Below, piece after piece: positions 55,616 through 64,000 of a stretch of 64,000 bases of DNA. The notes beneath the pieces are model-generated. The model was not told where the DNA came from, made no database searches, and saw only the letters and a program-made list of their open reading frames with translations. Positions within the stretch are counted from its first letter, which is position 1. Each line of letters starts with the position of its first letter. Both the position numbers and the translations under genes were made by a program. Source of the stretch: Marinihelvus sp942491555 (GTDB lineage: Bacteria > Pseudomonadota > Gammaproteobacteria > Xanthomonadales > SZUA-36); assembly GCA_942491555.1 (NCBI GenBank), contig CALOBN010000003.1, forward strand, positions 558,001 through 622,000, given 5' to 3'.

Positions 55616-56695
55616 ATGAATGAAAGTCTGGCCCAAAAAATATTCTTCGGTCTGCTGCTGCTGGCGGTTAGCGCGGCGTTTGTGTGGCTGATCAGGGGGT
55701 TTTTGCAGCCGATCTTCTGGGCCGTCGCCCTTGGTATCGTTTTCTATCCGCTGCATTCAAAAATCTTGCGCTTGACGGGCGAGCGCCAGTCGCTGGCCGC
55801 CGGCATCAGCCTTATATTGGTGTTGCTGCTGGCCATTTTGCCCCTGGTCGGCGTCACGGCCGCGGTCGCCCAGGAAGCCACCCAACTCTATGAGCGCGTG
55901 CGCAGCGGTGATATTGCGATAACCGGCATTCTGGATTGGTTAACGCTAAAGGTGCCTGTCGTTTCCACGGCGCTTGAATCGCTCGGATTTGAAATTGACA
56001 AGATCAAGGCGCAGCTCTCAACGGTCGTACTGCGTTCCGGCCAGTTTGTGACCTCCTCGATCGTGGCGCTGGGCCAAAACACCGTGCGCTTCGCTGTCAT
56101 GTTTTCCATCATGTTGTATCTGCTGTTTTTCATGATGCGGGATGGAAAACAGATCATTGAGGCGGTCATACACGCCTCTCCCCTGGGTGATGAGAAAGAG
56201 CACGAGTTACTGGATCGCTTCGCCGCGGTATCACGGGCCACCATCAAGGGCACCCTGGTGATCGGCCTGGTCCAGGGCATGATTGGCGGCGTGGCGTTCG
56301 CCCTGATGGGTTTGACCTCACCGGTGCTGTGGGGCGTCGTCATGGCGCTGTTGAGTATCGTACCGGCTGTCGGGCCTGCGCTGGTATGGGTACCGGCCGC
56401 GATTTTGTTGTTTGTGAATGGTCAGATCGCCATGGGGGTGATTATGGTGATCGTGGGTGTCGTGTTTATCGGCCTTGCTGACAACCTGCTACGACCCCTG
56501 TTGGTCGGTCGCGATACGCAGATGCCGGATTACCTGATTTTACTTTCGACCCTGGGCGGGCTGGTGGCCTTTGGGCTTGCCGGCGTGGTGATCGGACCCA
56601 TTATCGCCGCATTTTTCATCACCATCTGGGGCATGGCCGCAGACGAATATGGCGACCGGGATACGCCCGACGATCAGGGCAATAGCGAGCGATAG
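55616..56695 (+). CDS. AI-2E family transporter (PerM/TqsA type)
   Basis: This 359-residue inner-membrane protein has two N-terminal helices, a periplasmic or amphipathic region (about 90-140) and a block of five to six helices. Family marks are FLQPIFWAVALGIVFYPLH and GLADNLLRPLLVGRDTQMPDYLILLSTLGG (in two stretches), the latter a strong AI-2E signature. Members export autoinducer-2 or exchange ions with protons, and the substrate is unresolved. It is probably a single gene. Its 3' end overlaps the convergent glycosyltransferase gene by 22 bases. Confidence 0.92.
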   Translation: MNESLAQKIFFGLLLLAVSAAFVWLIRGFLQPIFWAVALGIVFYPLHSKILRLTGERQSLAAGISLILVLLLAILPLVGVTAAVAQEATQLYERVRSGDIAITGILDWLTLKVPVVSTALESLGFEIDKIKAQLSTVVLRSGQFVTSSIVALGQNTVRFAVMFSIMLYLLFFMMRDGKQIIEAVIHASPLGDEKEHELLDRFAAVSRATIKGTLVIGLVQGMIGGVAFALMGLTSPVLWGVVMALLSIVPAVGPALVWVPAAILLFVNGQIAMGVIMVIVGVVFIGLADNLLRPLLVGRDTQMPDYLILLSTLGGLVAFGLAGVVIGPIIAAFFITIWGMAADEYGDRDTPDDQGNSER

Positions 56696-57837
56696 ACTTC
56701 CAGGGTTTCGGCGACACAACGTTGCCAGCTGAACTGTTCGGCGTAAGCTAATCCCGAAGCCGAGCAGCGCTCACGCCATTCACTGTCCTCAGCGGCCTTG
56801 CGCAGGCCATCCGACAGCTCATCGGTATCCTGCGGATTAAACAGCAACGCATCCGGTCCGGCCACTTCAGGCAGCGAGGAAGTATTTGAGGTGATCAAGG
56901 GTACTCCACTCGCCTGCGCCTCCAACAGAGGCAGGCCGAAGCCCTCGTAGAAACTGGGATACACACAGCACAGGGCGCCGCTGTAAAGGTCAGGCAGCTG
57001 CTGTTCCGGGACATAGCCCAGATATCTGACCTGCGAACCCTGCAGTGCCTCAAGGCGTTCTCTAATACCTTCGCACATCCAGCCCATCACACCTGCCAGC
57101 ACCAGCGGATGAGCTTCACGAATATCGCCGGGTAAAGCCAGGTAGGCGTCCAGCAGGGCCTCGATGTTCTTGCGCGGCTCCATGGTGGAGACAACCAGAA
57201 AGTAGCCCCCGTGATTTAATCCCAATTGGCTTAACGTCGCCTGTGTCTGTTGCGCCGATTGTCTGCGAAATACATCACTGACTCCCGGATAAATCACACT
57301 CGTTTTGCTACTGGCAAAATCAAACTCACGCAGCAGGTCAGTCCGGGTCGACTCGGAGACACAGATGATGTGATCGCTGTCCCTGACAGCGCGGGGCAAC
57401 ATCTGGTTGAGCCAGCTAATCCGGGCTTTGGGGTGATAGTCGGGATACAAACGGTGGGTCATGTCATGCACGGTAACCACCGCCGGCCCGGCCACCCTGG
57501 GCAAGTGAAAATTGGGAAAGTGATACACCACATCCTTTTGTCCCGGGACCTTGTACGGGCGCTGCAGCGACAAGTAGAAACGATACAGGGTGATACCCAG
57601 GACAGAGCCGGCAGCCATTTTCCTCAGACTCTTTGTATCTGCGGTCTGGCGCTCCTTTGCGTCTGCCTGATCCAGCTCCTGCAGCCGTTCCCTCACCGAA
57701 TGCACTTTGCCAAGGTCATAGCCCTGAATCGAGTCGACCCCTTCCCTGTCAAGCATCCCGAGACAAAGTTCACGGGCATAGCGACCTATGCCGGTCAGTG
57801 GCGGGTGCAGACTGTCCGTTCCGATAAGGATATTCAT
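56674..57837 (-). CDS. GT4 family glycosyltransferase
   Basis: This 387-residue GT-B enzyme begins MNILIGTDSLHPPLTGIGRYAREL, with the acceptor-side GIGRY turn. The C-terminal nucleotide-sugar domain has FLVVSTMEPRKNIEALLDAY and the EX7E motif YEGFGLPLLEAQASGVP, followed by SNTSSLPEV. It is cytoplasmic and resembles mannosyl- or glucosyltransferases of polysaccharide synthesis. A GTG at 57849 would add four residues. I prefer the ATG at 57837 because it starts the first beta strand directly. It follows the sulfotransferase/GT fusion on the same strand, so the two probably modify the same glycan. Confidence 0.9.
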   Translation of the reverse strand: MNILIGTDSLHPPLTGIGRYARELCLGMLDREGVDSIQGYDLGKVHSVRERLQELDQADAKERQTADTKSLRKMAAGSVLGITLYRFYLSLQRPYKVPGQKDVVYHFPNFHLPRVAGPAVVTVHDMTHRLYPDYHPKARISWLNQMLPRAVRDSDHIICVSESTRTDLLREFDFASSKTSVIYPGVSDVFRRQSAQQTQATLSQLGLNHGGYFLVVSTMEPRKNIEALLDAYLALPGDIREAHPLVLAGVMGWMCEGIRERLEALQGSQVRYLGYVPEQQLPDLYSGALCCVYPSFYEGFGLPLLEAQASGVPLITSNTSSLPEVAGPDALLFNPQDTDELSDGLRKAAEDSEWRERCSASGLAYAEQFSWQRCVAETLEVYRSLLP

Positions 57838-57927
57838 GCTTTCGAACACATCTGAACGACGCCGGGGAACAGCGTTTTTCTGCTTGCAAACCAGGCTGAC
57901 CGGAGATGGCGCCAGGGGCCTGATCGA

Positions 57928-60144
57928 TTAATCAGAACCATCAATGAGTTCCTGGTACAGATCCAGTGTTTGAATGGCGGCTTTCCTCCAGGAGAACTGG
58001 TTTGCCTGCCGCAGAGCGGCGAGGGACTTCTGACGACGTAACCCGGGATCCTGATACAAAGCCATATATTGCATCTTGATGTCCTGCAGGTCATCCGGAT
58101 CGGCTGGTAACCCACCCTCGCCTGCGACCTCGATCATTGAGCTGTTGTTGCCGAATACCACCGGTGTACCACATCTCATTGCCTCAAGCACCGGTAGCCC
58201 GAACCCTTCATAGAATGACAGATAACTGAGGCACAGTGCATCTGAGTAGAGATAAGCCAGGTCTTGATCGTCGACAAAGCCGGTAAAAAATACGCGACCG
58301 CCGGCTTTTTTAGCCAACGCATAAATGCCATCAGCGTCCCAACCCTGCTTACCGGCAATGACCAGCGAAAGATCAAGGTCTGGATGTTCTTCACGCAGAG
58401 ACACAAAAGCGCGGATGGTGTTCTTCAGATTTTTGCGTGGCTCCAGTGTAGAAAGACAAATAATGTAGGGTCCATCGAATCTAAGGCCGTATTTTAGACG
58501 CACCAGTTTGCAATCCCCTTTGCCGGGCCTGGCGCTGAATTTACGCGGGTCGGCGGCCTCATGAATTAAATGTACCCTGGCTGCATCCACGTTTAAATCA
58601 GCCAGGATGTTCTGCCGCGTGGCCTCGGAAACGGCAATGATGTCAGCGCCGCTCGTAACTGCAAAATTCACTCCCTGTCTGGCATTTCGAATGTTACTCC
58701 GGGTGTGAAACTGCGGAAAATACAAGTGCGTGAGGTCGTGGAAGGTAATCAGTTTTTTTGTGTCATTGCGTCTGAATGCTCGAAAATGCTGCTTTAGTGG
58801 GAGGTGAATCAAGTCATAGCCAGTCAATTTGCCCTTTGTGGAAGCTGATGCGAACAGGCCACGCAAACGCTTGGCAGACCGGTAAGCTGAATCAAGCATG
58901 GTGTCCAGAAAATCCAGCACCCGCACCAGAATCGACCGCATTCCATCGTAGACAACATGAAAAATCGTATTCTCGTTTTGTTTCAGGTATTCAACGAAGC
59001 GCGATGGCGCCAGTCTGACCAGGCCCAGTTCGATGCGGGTCAGAATGCCAGGCTCGGGAATGAAGTTCTGGCTGATTTCTGCAATTCCAGGGTCATTTGA
59101 TGTAGCGCCATTGCCGGCTGCCCCCGTTGCGGATTCGCTTTTACGGCGCGCAGATGACTGCAGGTCACTGCGACTGAAGGAGTGAAAAAGTAAGGGCCCG
59201 CACTCATCAAGCGGGAGAATTTTGCCGTGAATATAAAGATCAATCTGCCAGCGCGACTGCGGGTAACTGACCGCCGGAAACATCGCCTTCAAAAGTTCGA
59301 CCTGGTAGCGTTTAACGCCATCATTGTCGCTTGACACCAGCTTGTTGGCCTCCATGAGCACCCGGTAACGACGCTCAGGCTGACGAATCGACTCAAGCCC
59401 CAGTTTTTCCCGCAACACGTAGTCCATATCACGGTGTGGCTCGCGCAAGTCGCCTGAATACGAGTAGCCCACCGAATCCATGGTATCGCCGTGGATGCTC
59501 CAGAACAGCTCCTGCAGCGCCCCGGGCATTTCCTCACGCCACCCACCGGCCTTGCCACGACGAAAAAATCGCTTCGAGTGCTCCTTCTTTTCGTCTTCGC
59601 TGATTTCCTGGTGACGTTTTGCACCGTATTCAGGAATGCCGGATTTCAAACTCTCGAAGGTTGGCAGCTTTTCAGCATCGGGTTGTGGCAGCTCAAAAAT
59701 CGTGCGCAGGCGCTCAACCTCGGACAAGGGGTCTTTGATCAAATCCTCGAAACGAATAACCAGGTCTGCCCGCTTGCACCACTGTTCAACATTCTGGGAC
59801 CACCCGCCAAAGAAGCTCCCACGATCAGCCAGAATCGCTTCACGTAAATTCTGCTCATAGTCCGAGCCGGGGGCTATCAGGTTGCTGCGGTGATGCGCAA
59901 TTGAACACATTGCATCGCGACCATCGCGGACCAGGTATACGACAGGTTCTCCCGCGAAGACCCCGTCTGCTTCCAGCGCTCCGGGCAGCTCATGCGTCTT
60001 GATGACCGGGAACTGTTTAAAGTTCGCGTCCACCGGGTACTCGCTTTCCCTATGGTAGGTGCTGGAAGCGAGTCCGTAGACTTCGAACAGTATGTTTCTC
60101 AGGAACGTATTTCCTGAGCGTGGGAACGATGCTAACCAGACCAT
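57928..60144 (-). CDS. Fusion of sulfotransferase and GT4 glycosyltransferase
   Basis: This 738-residue protein joins two enzymes. Residues ~1-240 are a sulfotransferase with the PAPS loop FPRSGNTFLRN (7-17) and the 3'-phosphate motif YLVRDGRDAMCSIAHHR near 90-106. Residues ~260-738 are a GT4 glycosyltransferase with ISLSTLEPRKNLKNTIRAF-like CLSTLEPRKNLKNTIRAF, FTGFVDDQDLAYLYSDA and the EX7E motif YEGFGLPVLEAMRCGTP. The frame is continuous with no sign of an indel. The two activities could sulfate and extend one surface glycan. The next gene downstream is another GT4 enzyme. The acceptor is unknown. Confidence 0.88.
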   Translation of the reverse strand: MVWLASFPRSGNTFLRNILFEVYGLASSTYHRESEYPVDANFKQFPVIKTHELPGALEADGVFAGEPVVYLVRDGRDAMCSIAHHRSNLIAPGSDYEQNLREAILADRGSFFGGWSQNVEQWCKRADLVIRFEDLIKDPLSEVERLRTIFELPQPDAEKLPTFESLKSGIPEYGAKRHQEISEDEKKEHSKRFFRRGKAGGWREEMPGALQELFWSIHGDTMDSVGYSYSGDLREPHRDMDYVLREKLGLESIRQPERRYRVLMEANKLVSSDNDGVKRYQVELLKAMFPAVSYPQSRWQIDLYIHGKILPLDECGPLLFHSFSRSDLQSSARRKSESATGAAGNGATSNDPGIAEISQNFIPEPGILTRIELGLVRLAPSRFVEYLKQNENTIFHVVYDGMRSILVRVLDFLDTMLDSAYRSAKRLRGLFASASTKGKLTGYDLIHLPLKQHFRAFRRNDTKKLITFHDLTHLYFPQFHTRSNIRNARQGVNFAVTSGADIIAVSEATRQNILADLNVDAARVHLIHEAADPRKFSARPGKGDCKLVRLKYGLRFDGPYIICLSTLEPRKNLKNTIRAFVSLREEHPDLDLSLVIAGKQGWDADGIYALAKKAGGRVFFTGFVDDQDLAYLYSDALCLSYLSFYEGFGLPVLEAMRCGTPVVFGNNSSMIEVAGEGGLPADPDDLQDIKMQYMALYQDPGLRRQKSLAALRQANQFSWRKAAIQTLDLYQELIDGSD

Positions 60145-60476
60145 GTTGTAACGGCTATCTCCCCAACCACCTGATCGCTTACGGTGGTTCCGGTCAGTTT
60201 CAGGATTTCAGTGGACGAGAGGCCCACGTACAACCCCTCAGGAAAACAGGCGCTCCATTGTAAGGTGAGCGATTCCTGATTGCATAATTCTCAGCAACAT
60301 TTAAATGTCATCCTGTGCCTGATTGGTGCTCCCTGATTCTTTGAGCGGGTTCAGGGCAAGGCCAAAATCGCTTTGCTAGTGAGTCTTCACGCAGACTGTC
60401 ATAAACTTCGCGCAACGCAACAAGTCCCGTCTGATCTCAGCCGGGGCGTTATTCAATCAGGGATATCAGTTAAACC
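60145..60476. other. Divergent intergenic region upstream of msrA
   Basis: These 332 bases between divergent genes contain no supported gene. They must hold promoters for the sulfotransferase/GT fusion and msrA. Only a short inverted repeat (ACCACC and GGTGGT, about 60170-60190) was noticed. No clear promoter boxes or terminator were seen. Confidence 0.45.
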
Positions 60477-60986
60477 ATGAGTGAGAAAACCGAACGTGCC
60501 GTGCTTGCAGGCGGATGTTTTTGGGGTATGCAGCAATTGATCCGCCGCATGGACGGGGTGCTGTCCACCCGGGTGGGTTACTCCGGCGGCGAAGTGGACC
60601 ATGCCACTTACCGCAATCACGGCAATCACGCCGAGGCCATTGAAATCATTTTTGACCCGGAGATCGTCAGCTTTCGCGAGTTACTGGAATTTTTCTTCCA
60701 GATTCATGATCCCACCACGCCCAATCGCCAGGGCAACGACCGCGGCGCCAGCTATCGATCAGCCATCTTTTACACCTCGGGTGCACAACATGAGGTGGCG
60801 GCAGATACCATTGCAGATGTTGAGGCCTCAGGCCTGTGGCCCGGCAAAGTCGTCACAGAACTCAGCGAAGCCGGCCCTTTCTGGGAGGCTGAGCCTGAAC
60901 ACCAGGATTACCTTGAGCGCACACCCGGCGGGTATACCTGCCACTTTGTCCGCCCCGACTGGAAACTACCCAGGCGCTCTGAGTAA
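60477..60986 (+). CDS. msrA: Peptide methionine (S)-S-oxide reductase
   Basis: This 169-residue cytoplasmic repair enzyme reduces methionine-S-sulfoxide. The catalytic Cys14 lies in GGCFWGMQ. The GYSGGEVDHATY and NHAEAIEI stretches and IHDPTTPNRQGNDRGASYRS complete the active-site surface of MsrA. Length is normal for the short form. No msrB is adjacent. It probably protects against oxidative damage, which fits a phototroph, but the neighbours do not demonstrate this. Confidence 0.97.
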   Translation: MSEKTERAVLAGGCFWGMQQLIRRMDGVLSTRVGYSGGEVDHATYRNHGNHAEAIEIIFDPEIVSFRELLEFFFQIHDPTTPNRQGNDRGASYRSAIFYTSGAQHEVAADTIADVEASGLWPGKVVTELSEAGPFWEAEPEHQDYLERTPGGYTCHFVRPDWKLPRRSE

Positions 60987-61126
60987 GCCATCAACCGTCA
61001 TTTACTGCTCTGACAGGCGCCCCTGGAACGTAAATCATTGCTGCGATTGACCTGGGCCATCTCCGTGGCGCTTCTTTTCTGTGATAATCAGGACTCGTTT
61101 TCCGTGTCACGCAAGCGCAATTGCCT

Positions 61127-61933
61127 ATGTCAAAATCCAGCCGGCCCGATCCAGTTGAAGCCAACAGCACGGTGCTGAAGAAAGTCGTCTGGAGAATGGG
61201 GCGGCAGGCCTTTGATTCCCTACGCGAAAGCGCGCTGGCGCTGTTGCCCATTGTGCTCGTCGTGGCTTTTTTCGAGCTCGTTGTTTTACGGGAACCGATA
61301 CCGAACCTTGGCCGTATTCTGGCCGGTGCTCTAATGGTCATGATCGGGCTGGCCCTGTTTGTGCGCGGGCTGCAACTGGCCCTGTTCCCGATCGGCGAGG
61401 AAATGGCGGGCGATTTCGTACGCCGGGGCAGTCTTTGGTGGCTGCTGTTGTTTGCCTTCACCCTGGGCTTTGGGACAACGATAGCCGAGCCAGCCCTGAT
61501 CGCGATTGCCGATGAGGCCGCCCGCATAGCCGCCCAGGGTGCTGTAATAGCCAATACACCGGGTGCGGAGCAGCAGTATGCGTTGGGCTTGCGTCTGACG
61601 GTGGCGCTTTCGGTAGGTGTGGCGTTGCTGGTGGGTGTGTTCCGGATTATCAAGGGATGGCCCGTGCAGTACCTGATTATTGGCGGTTATGCCGGCGTGG
61701 TCCTGATGACCTTCTTTGCCCCGCAGGAGATCATCGGCATTGCCTATGACTCTGGCGGTGTCACCACATCGACGGTGACGGTGCCGTTGGTGGCCGCCCT
61801 GGGTGTCGGCCTGGCCAGTACGATTCGCGGCCGAAACCCCTTGATCGATGGTTTTGGTCTTATTGCCTTCGCCTCACTTACGCCCATGATGTTTGTCATG
61901 GCCTATGGCATTGCCATCGAGGCGTTTACATGA
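61127..61933 (+). CDS. DUF1538 membrane protein, first subunit
   Basis: This 268-residue protein has about seven hydrophobic segments, with a basic N-terminus before the first. Key stretches are FTLGFGTTIAEPALIAIADEA and DSGGVTTSTVTVPLVAALG, the latter identical in the next gene. Paired DUF1538 proteins (UmpA/UmpB of Halomonas zincidurans, from memory) were reported as a two-component Na+(Li+,K+)/H+ antiporter, so cation/proton exchange is the likely role. I use the ATG at 61127, though a TTG two codons earlier is possible. Its stop overlaps the next start (ATGA). Confidence 0.85.
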   Translation: MSKSSRPDPVEANSTVLKKVVWRMGRQAFDSLRESALALLPIVLVVAFFELVVLREPIPNLGRILAGALMVMIGLALFVRGLQLALFPIGEEMAGDFVRRGSLWWLLLFAFTLGFGTTIAEPALIAIADEAARIAAQGAVIANTPGAEQQYALGLRLTVALSVGVALLVGVFRIIKGWPVQYLIIGGYAGVVLMTFFAPQEIIGIAYDSGGVTTSTVTVPLVAALGVGLASTIRGRNPLIDGFGLIAFASLTPMMFVMAYGIAIEAFT

Positions 61934-62721
61934 TGGATGCCCTTGCCAGCTTTGGCGGGACACTGCTCAACATGCTGCGGGATATTCTGCCGATTGCAGC
62001 GATCCTGTTCGGTTTTCAGCTTTTTGTTTTGCGCCGGCCGATCCGCAATCCGGCGGCGGTGGCCGCAGGCCTGCTGATGGTGCTGATCGGGCTCGCCCTG
62101 TTTTTGCAGGGCCTCGAGCTGGCACTGTTTCCACTGGGCCGCCTGATGGCCGAACAACTGACCGCACCGGAATTCATTTTCGGCGCAGATGGCATCAGGC
62201 TGGGCACCTGGTCCGACTATCTCTGGGTCTATGCTTTTGCCTTCGCCATTGGGTTTGCAACCACGGTGGCCGAGCCGGCCTTGCTGGCCGTTGCCATCAA
62301 GGCCAATGATGTTTCCGCGGGTGCTATCTCGGTGCGCGGCCTGCGTGTTGCCGTGGCACTGGGTGTGGCAGTGGGTGTGGCCCTGGGGACGTTCAGAATT
62401 ATCACCGGTACGCCATTGCACTGGTACATCATCACAGGCTACGTGGTAGTGATTGTGCAAACCGCCTTCGCGCCGAGGATGATCATTCCGCTGGCCTATG
62501 ACTCCGGAGGAGTAACCACCTCCACGGTTACCGTGCCGCTGGTAGCGGCGCTGGGCCTTGGGCTGGCGGAAACGATTCCGGGGCGCAGCCCGATTCTGGA
62601 TGGCTTCGGCCTGATTGCCTTTGCAAGCCTGTTTCCTATCATGGCTGTAATGGCCTACGCACAAATAGGCACATGGCTGACGCGCCGCAATCGCAGGCGG
62701 GATGGCGGGGAAAGCCCCTAA
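61930..62721 (+). CDS. DUF1538 membrane protein, second subunit
   Basis: This 263-residue membrane protein is homologous to the preceding one along its whole length: IGFATTVAEPALLAVAIKAND matches FGTTIAEPALIAIADEA, and DSGGVTTSTVTVPLVAALG is identical. The pair therefore arose by duplication and probably forms a heteromeric carrier. The ATG overlaps the previous stop (ATGA). The PII-like regulator follows after 23 bases, so transport activity may respond to a cellular metabolite. Function is inferred from the family. Confidence 0.87.
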   Translation: MMDALASFGGTLLNMLRDILPIAAILFGFQLFVLRRPIRNPAAVAAGLLMVLIGLALFLQGLELALFPLGRLMAEQLTAPEFIFGADGIRLGTWSDYLWVYAFAFAIGFATTVAEPALLAVAIKANDVSAGAISVRGLRVAVALGVAVGVALGTFRIITGTPLHWYIITGYVVVIVQTAFAPRMIIPLAYDSGGVTTSTVTVPLVAALGLGLAETIPGRSPILDGFGLIAFASLFPIMAVMAYAQIGTWLTRRNRRRDGGESP

Positions 62722-62744
62722 AACTTGAACACTGGAGCAGAAAA

Positions 62745-63095
62745 ATGCATTTTAAACTGATCGTTATCATGGTCGAAGACGAACGCACCAGAACTGTTAT
62801 CGATGCCGCCCGGGCGGCAGGTGCGACGGGTTGTACGGTTCTCGATCGCGCGCGCGGCGAAGGTCTTAGTCCGGCCTCGTCGTTTTTCGGTATCAGCGTT
62901 GACTCTCAGATTGATGTGATTCTGGTTTTAGCAGAAGAACACCAGAGCCGGAATATCCTCGAGAGTGTGGCAGAAGTCGGCGAATTCGACGAGACCTCCG
63001 GCGCCGGCATTGCCTTTCAGATTGACGTTGAGGATGCCATCGGCGTTCGTCATCAAATCGCCAAACTCAGTGAACAGGTAGAAAACAGCATATGA
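62745..63095 (+). CDS. PII-like (GlnB superfamily) regulator
   Basis: This 116-residue ferredoxin-fold protein begins MHFKLIVIMVEDERTRTVIDAARAAGATG like PII proteins. The central loop (RGEGLSPASSFFGIS) lacks the uridylylated Tyr and the canonical T-loop of GlnB/GlnK, so it belongs to the divergent PII-like group. GGAG lies eight bases before the ATG. A longer frame from 62673 has no ribosome site. It sits between the DUF1538 pair and a CBS protein, and overlaps the latter (ATGA), so it probably senses a nucleotide or ion for the transporter. Confidence 0.82.
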   Translation: MHFKLIVIMVEDERTRTVIDAARAAGATGCTVLDRARGEGLSPASSFFGISVDSQIDVILVLAEEHQSRNILESVAEVGEFDETSGAGIAFQIDVEDAIGVRHQIAKLSEQVENSI

Positions 63096-63514
63096 GCAAG
63101 CAAGAGATTGTGCGCGTCAGAAATGTCATGCAAACCCAGGTTGATATTGTCGATGGCATGTTGACCGTGGCCGAAGCGGTGCGTGGCATGAAGTATCCAC
63201 GAACCCAGGCGCTGATCATCGATAAGCGCGATGAGAATGATGAGTATGGCATCGTCGTGTTCAACGACCTGGCCCAAATGGTGCTCTCGCCGGCGCGGGC
63301 GCCCGAACGGATCAACCTCTATGAACTTATGACCAAACCGGTCGTGCATGTAGATCCGGAGATGGATATTCGCTTTTGCACCCGACTGTTCGCGAAATTC
63401 GGCTTATCCAGGGCGCCGGTACTTGATAAGGGGACCATCGTTGGGCTCGTAAGCTATGAGGACATCGTCGTAAATGGATTGTTTGCAGGACTGGCTGACT
63501 CAAGCTCCGTCTGA
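63092..63514 (+). CDS. Two-CBS-domain protein
   Basis: This 140-residue protein consists of a tandem CBS pair: VRNVMQTQVDIVDGMLTVAEA for the first, and LYELMTKPVVHVDPEMDIRF with APVLDKGTIVGLVSYEDIV for the second. CBS pairs bind adenine nucleotides. The start overlaps the PII-like gene (ATGA), so the four-gene operon carries two separate candidate sensors for one carrier. No catalytic domain is attached. Confidence 0.9.
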   Translation: MSKQEIVRVRNVMQTQVDIVDGMLTVAEAVRGMKYPRTQALIIDKRDENDEYGIVVFNDLAQMVLSPARAPERINLYELMTKPVVHVDPEMDIRFCTRLFAKFGLSRAPVLDKGTIVGLVSYEDIVVNGLFAGLADSSSV

Positions 63515-63623
63515 AATAAAAACCACACGGATCGGAGCCGGGTATCAACGCGGATGCTGAAATCATTCCAATCCGGGTGTGTACCGATATACTGAAGGCT
63601 CCTCATGAACATGGAGAGTCGTG

Positions 63624-64000
63624 ATGAGAAAAGGGATGTTTCTCACGTTTTTGCTCATGGCTGCGCCCCTGCACGCGCAAATCCCCCCTGATGTGACACT
63701 GGATCCGGTTCCCGGCCTGCCGTCATTCTCAACGCCCGTGGGGATCAAGCACGCAGGCGACGGCAGCGGGCGTTTGTTTGTTGTGGAGTTGGGTGGAACC
63801 ATTCGCGTGATTGATGGTTCCGGCGCGGTGCTGGCCACGCCCTTCGTCAACCTGGGTTCACGCGTGACGTCCGGTAACGAACGCGGGCTGCTGGATATCG
63901 CCTTTCACCCCGACCACGGCGTGCCCGGCGCTGCGGGCGAAGGTAAGTTTTACCTGCATTATTCTGCCGGCGCCTCGCGCCCGGCCGGCACCGATGTTGG
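63624..64000 (+). CDS. PQQ-dependent glucose/sorbosone dehydrogenase-like protein (3' end outside window)
   Basis: The first 125 residues are visible. A signal peptide (MRKGMFLTFLLMAAPLHAQ) precedes the start of a beta-propeller: LPSFSTPVGIKHAGDGSGRLFVVE, GTIRVIDGSG and RGLLDIAFHPD, as in soluble PQQ glucose dehydrogenases and related sugar oxidases. GGAGAG lies about six bases before the ATG. The protein is exported, and the catalytic residues lie beyond the window. Enzyme specificity cannot be stated. Confidence 0.88.
   Translation, partial: MRKGMFLTFLLMAAPLHAQIPPDVTLDPVPGLPSFSTPVGIKHAGDGSGRLFVVELGGTIRVIDGSGAVLATPFVNLGSRVTSGNERGLLDIAFHPDHGVPGAAGEGKFYLHYSAGASRPAGTDV

Overview
The window reads as chromosomal DNA of a GC-rich gammaproteobacterium that is very probably an aerobic anoxygenic phototroph of the Halieaceae (OM60/NOR5) kind. 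Three things point there: a light-harvesting 2 operon (pucB, pucA, an unknown small gene, pucC) with a PpsR/CrtJ-type operator; neighbouring genes for the two giant enzymes of the 3-hydroxypropionate route, propionyl-CoA synthase and bifunctional malonyl-CoA reductase; and Gram-negative envelope genes (DcaP-like porin, RND pump, MscS channel, SOUL protein). The genus assignment is inference. No rRNA, tRNA, CRISPR array, insertion sequence, phage gene or replication origin was recognised.

Layout. 1-4860: a split YeeE/YedE pair (the first gene is cut by the window edge), an MDR oxidoreductase, an MscS channel and a lipase-like hydrolase. 4918-13473: DcaP-like porin, RND pump with adaptor, cold-shock protein with a strong terminator, DeaD-type helicase. 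13648-18764: a sulfotransferase-like gene, then an Anbu-type cluster (circularly permuted ATP-grasp, alpha-E protein, zinc metallopeptidase, Anbu protease). 18831-20858: secreted amidohydrolase. 21000-24159: LH2 operon and a peptide deformylase. 24198-28419: PD40/CehA-type protein and a Na/Pi cotransporter. 28730-38495: a dense cluster of four ATP-grasp ligases, two esterases, an S51-like peptidase and glycogen synthase. 38520-43747: DCC protein, SOUL protein, NSS transporter, penicillin acylase homologue. 43792-55566: mcr and pcs, divergent from a SulP transporter and a universal stress protein. 55616-64000: AI-2E exporter family protein, two glycosyltransferases (one fused to a sulfotransferase), MsrA, a DUF1538/DUF1538/PII-like/CBS operon, and the start of a PQQ-type sugar dehydrogenase.

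How the genes fit together. The puc operon would make a peripheral B800-850 antenna. Pcs and Mcr would convert malonyl-CoA through 3-hydroxypropionate to propionyl-CoA, and the divergent SulP carrier is a plausible bicarbonate importer. The most interesting uncharacterised system is 28730-38495. Peptide-bond-forming ligases (including a PGM1-like one), Ser hydrolases and a glucan synthase are joined by ATGA-type overlaps there, which suggests a peptide or amino-acyl product linked to glycogen-like glucan. That product is inference.

Three reading-frame problems stand out: a G6 tract that breaks the alpha-E gene, an apparent indel that joins two genes near 29610-29630, and an amber codon at position 3 of the RND adaptor lipoprotein. 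They may be sequencing or assembly errors, or real mutations.
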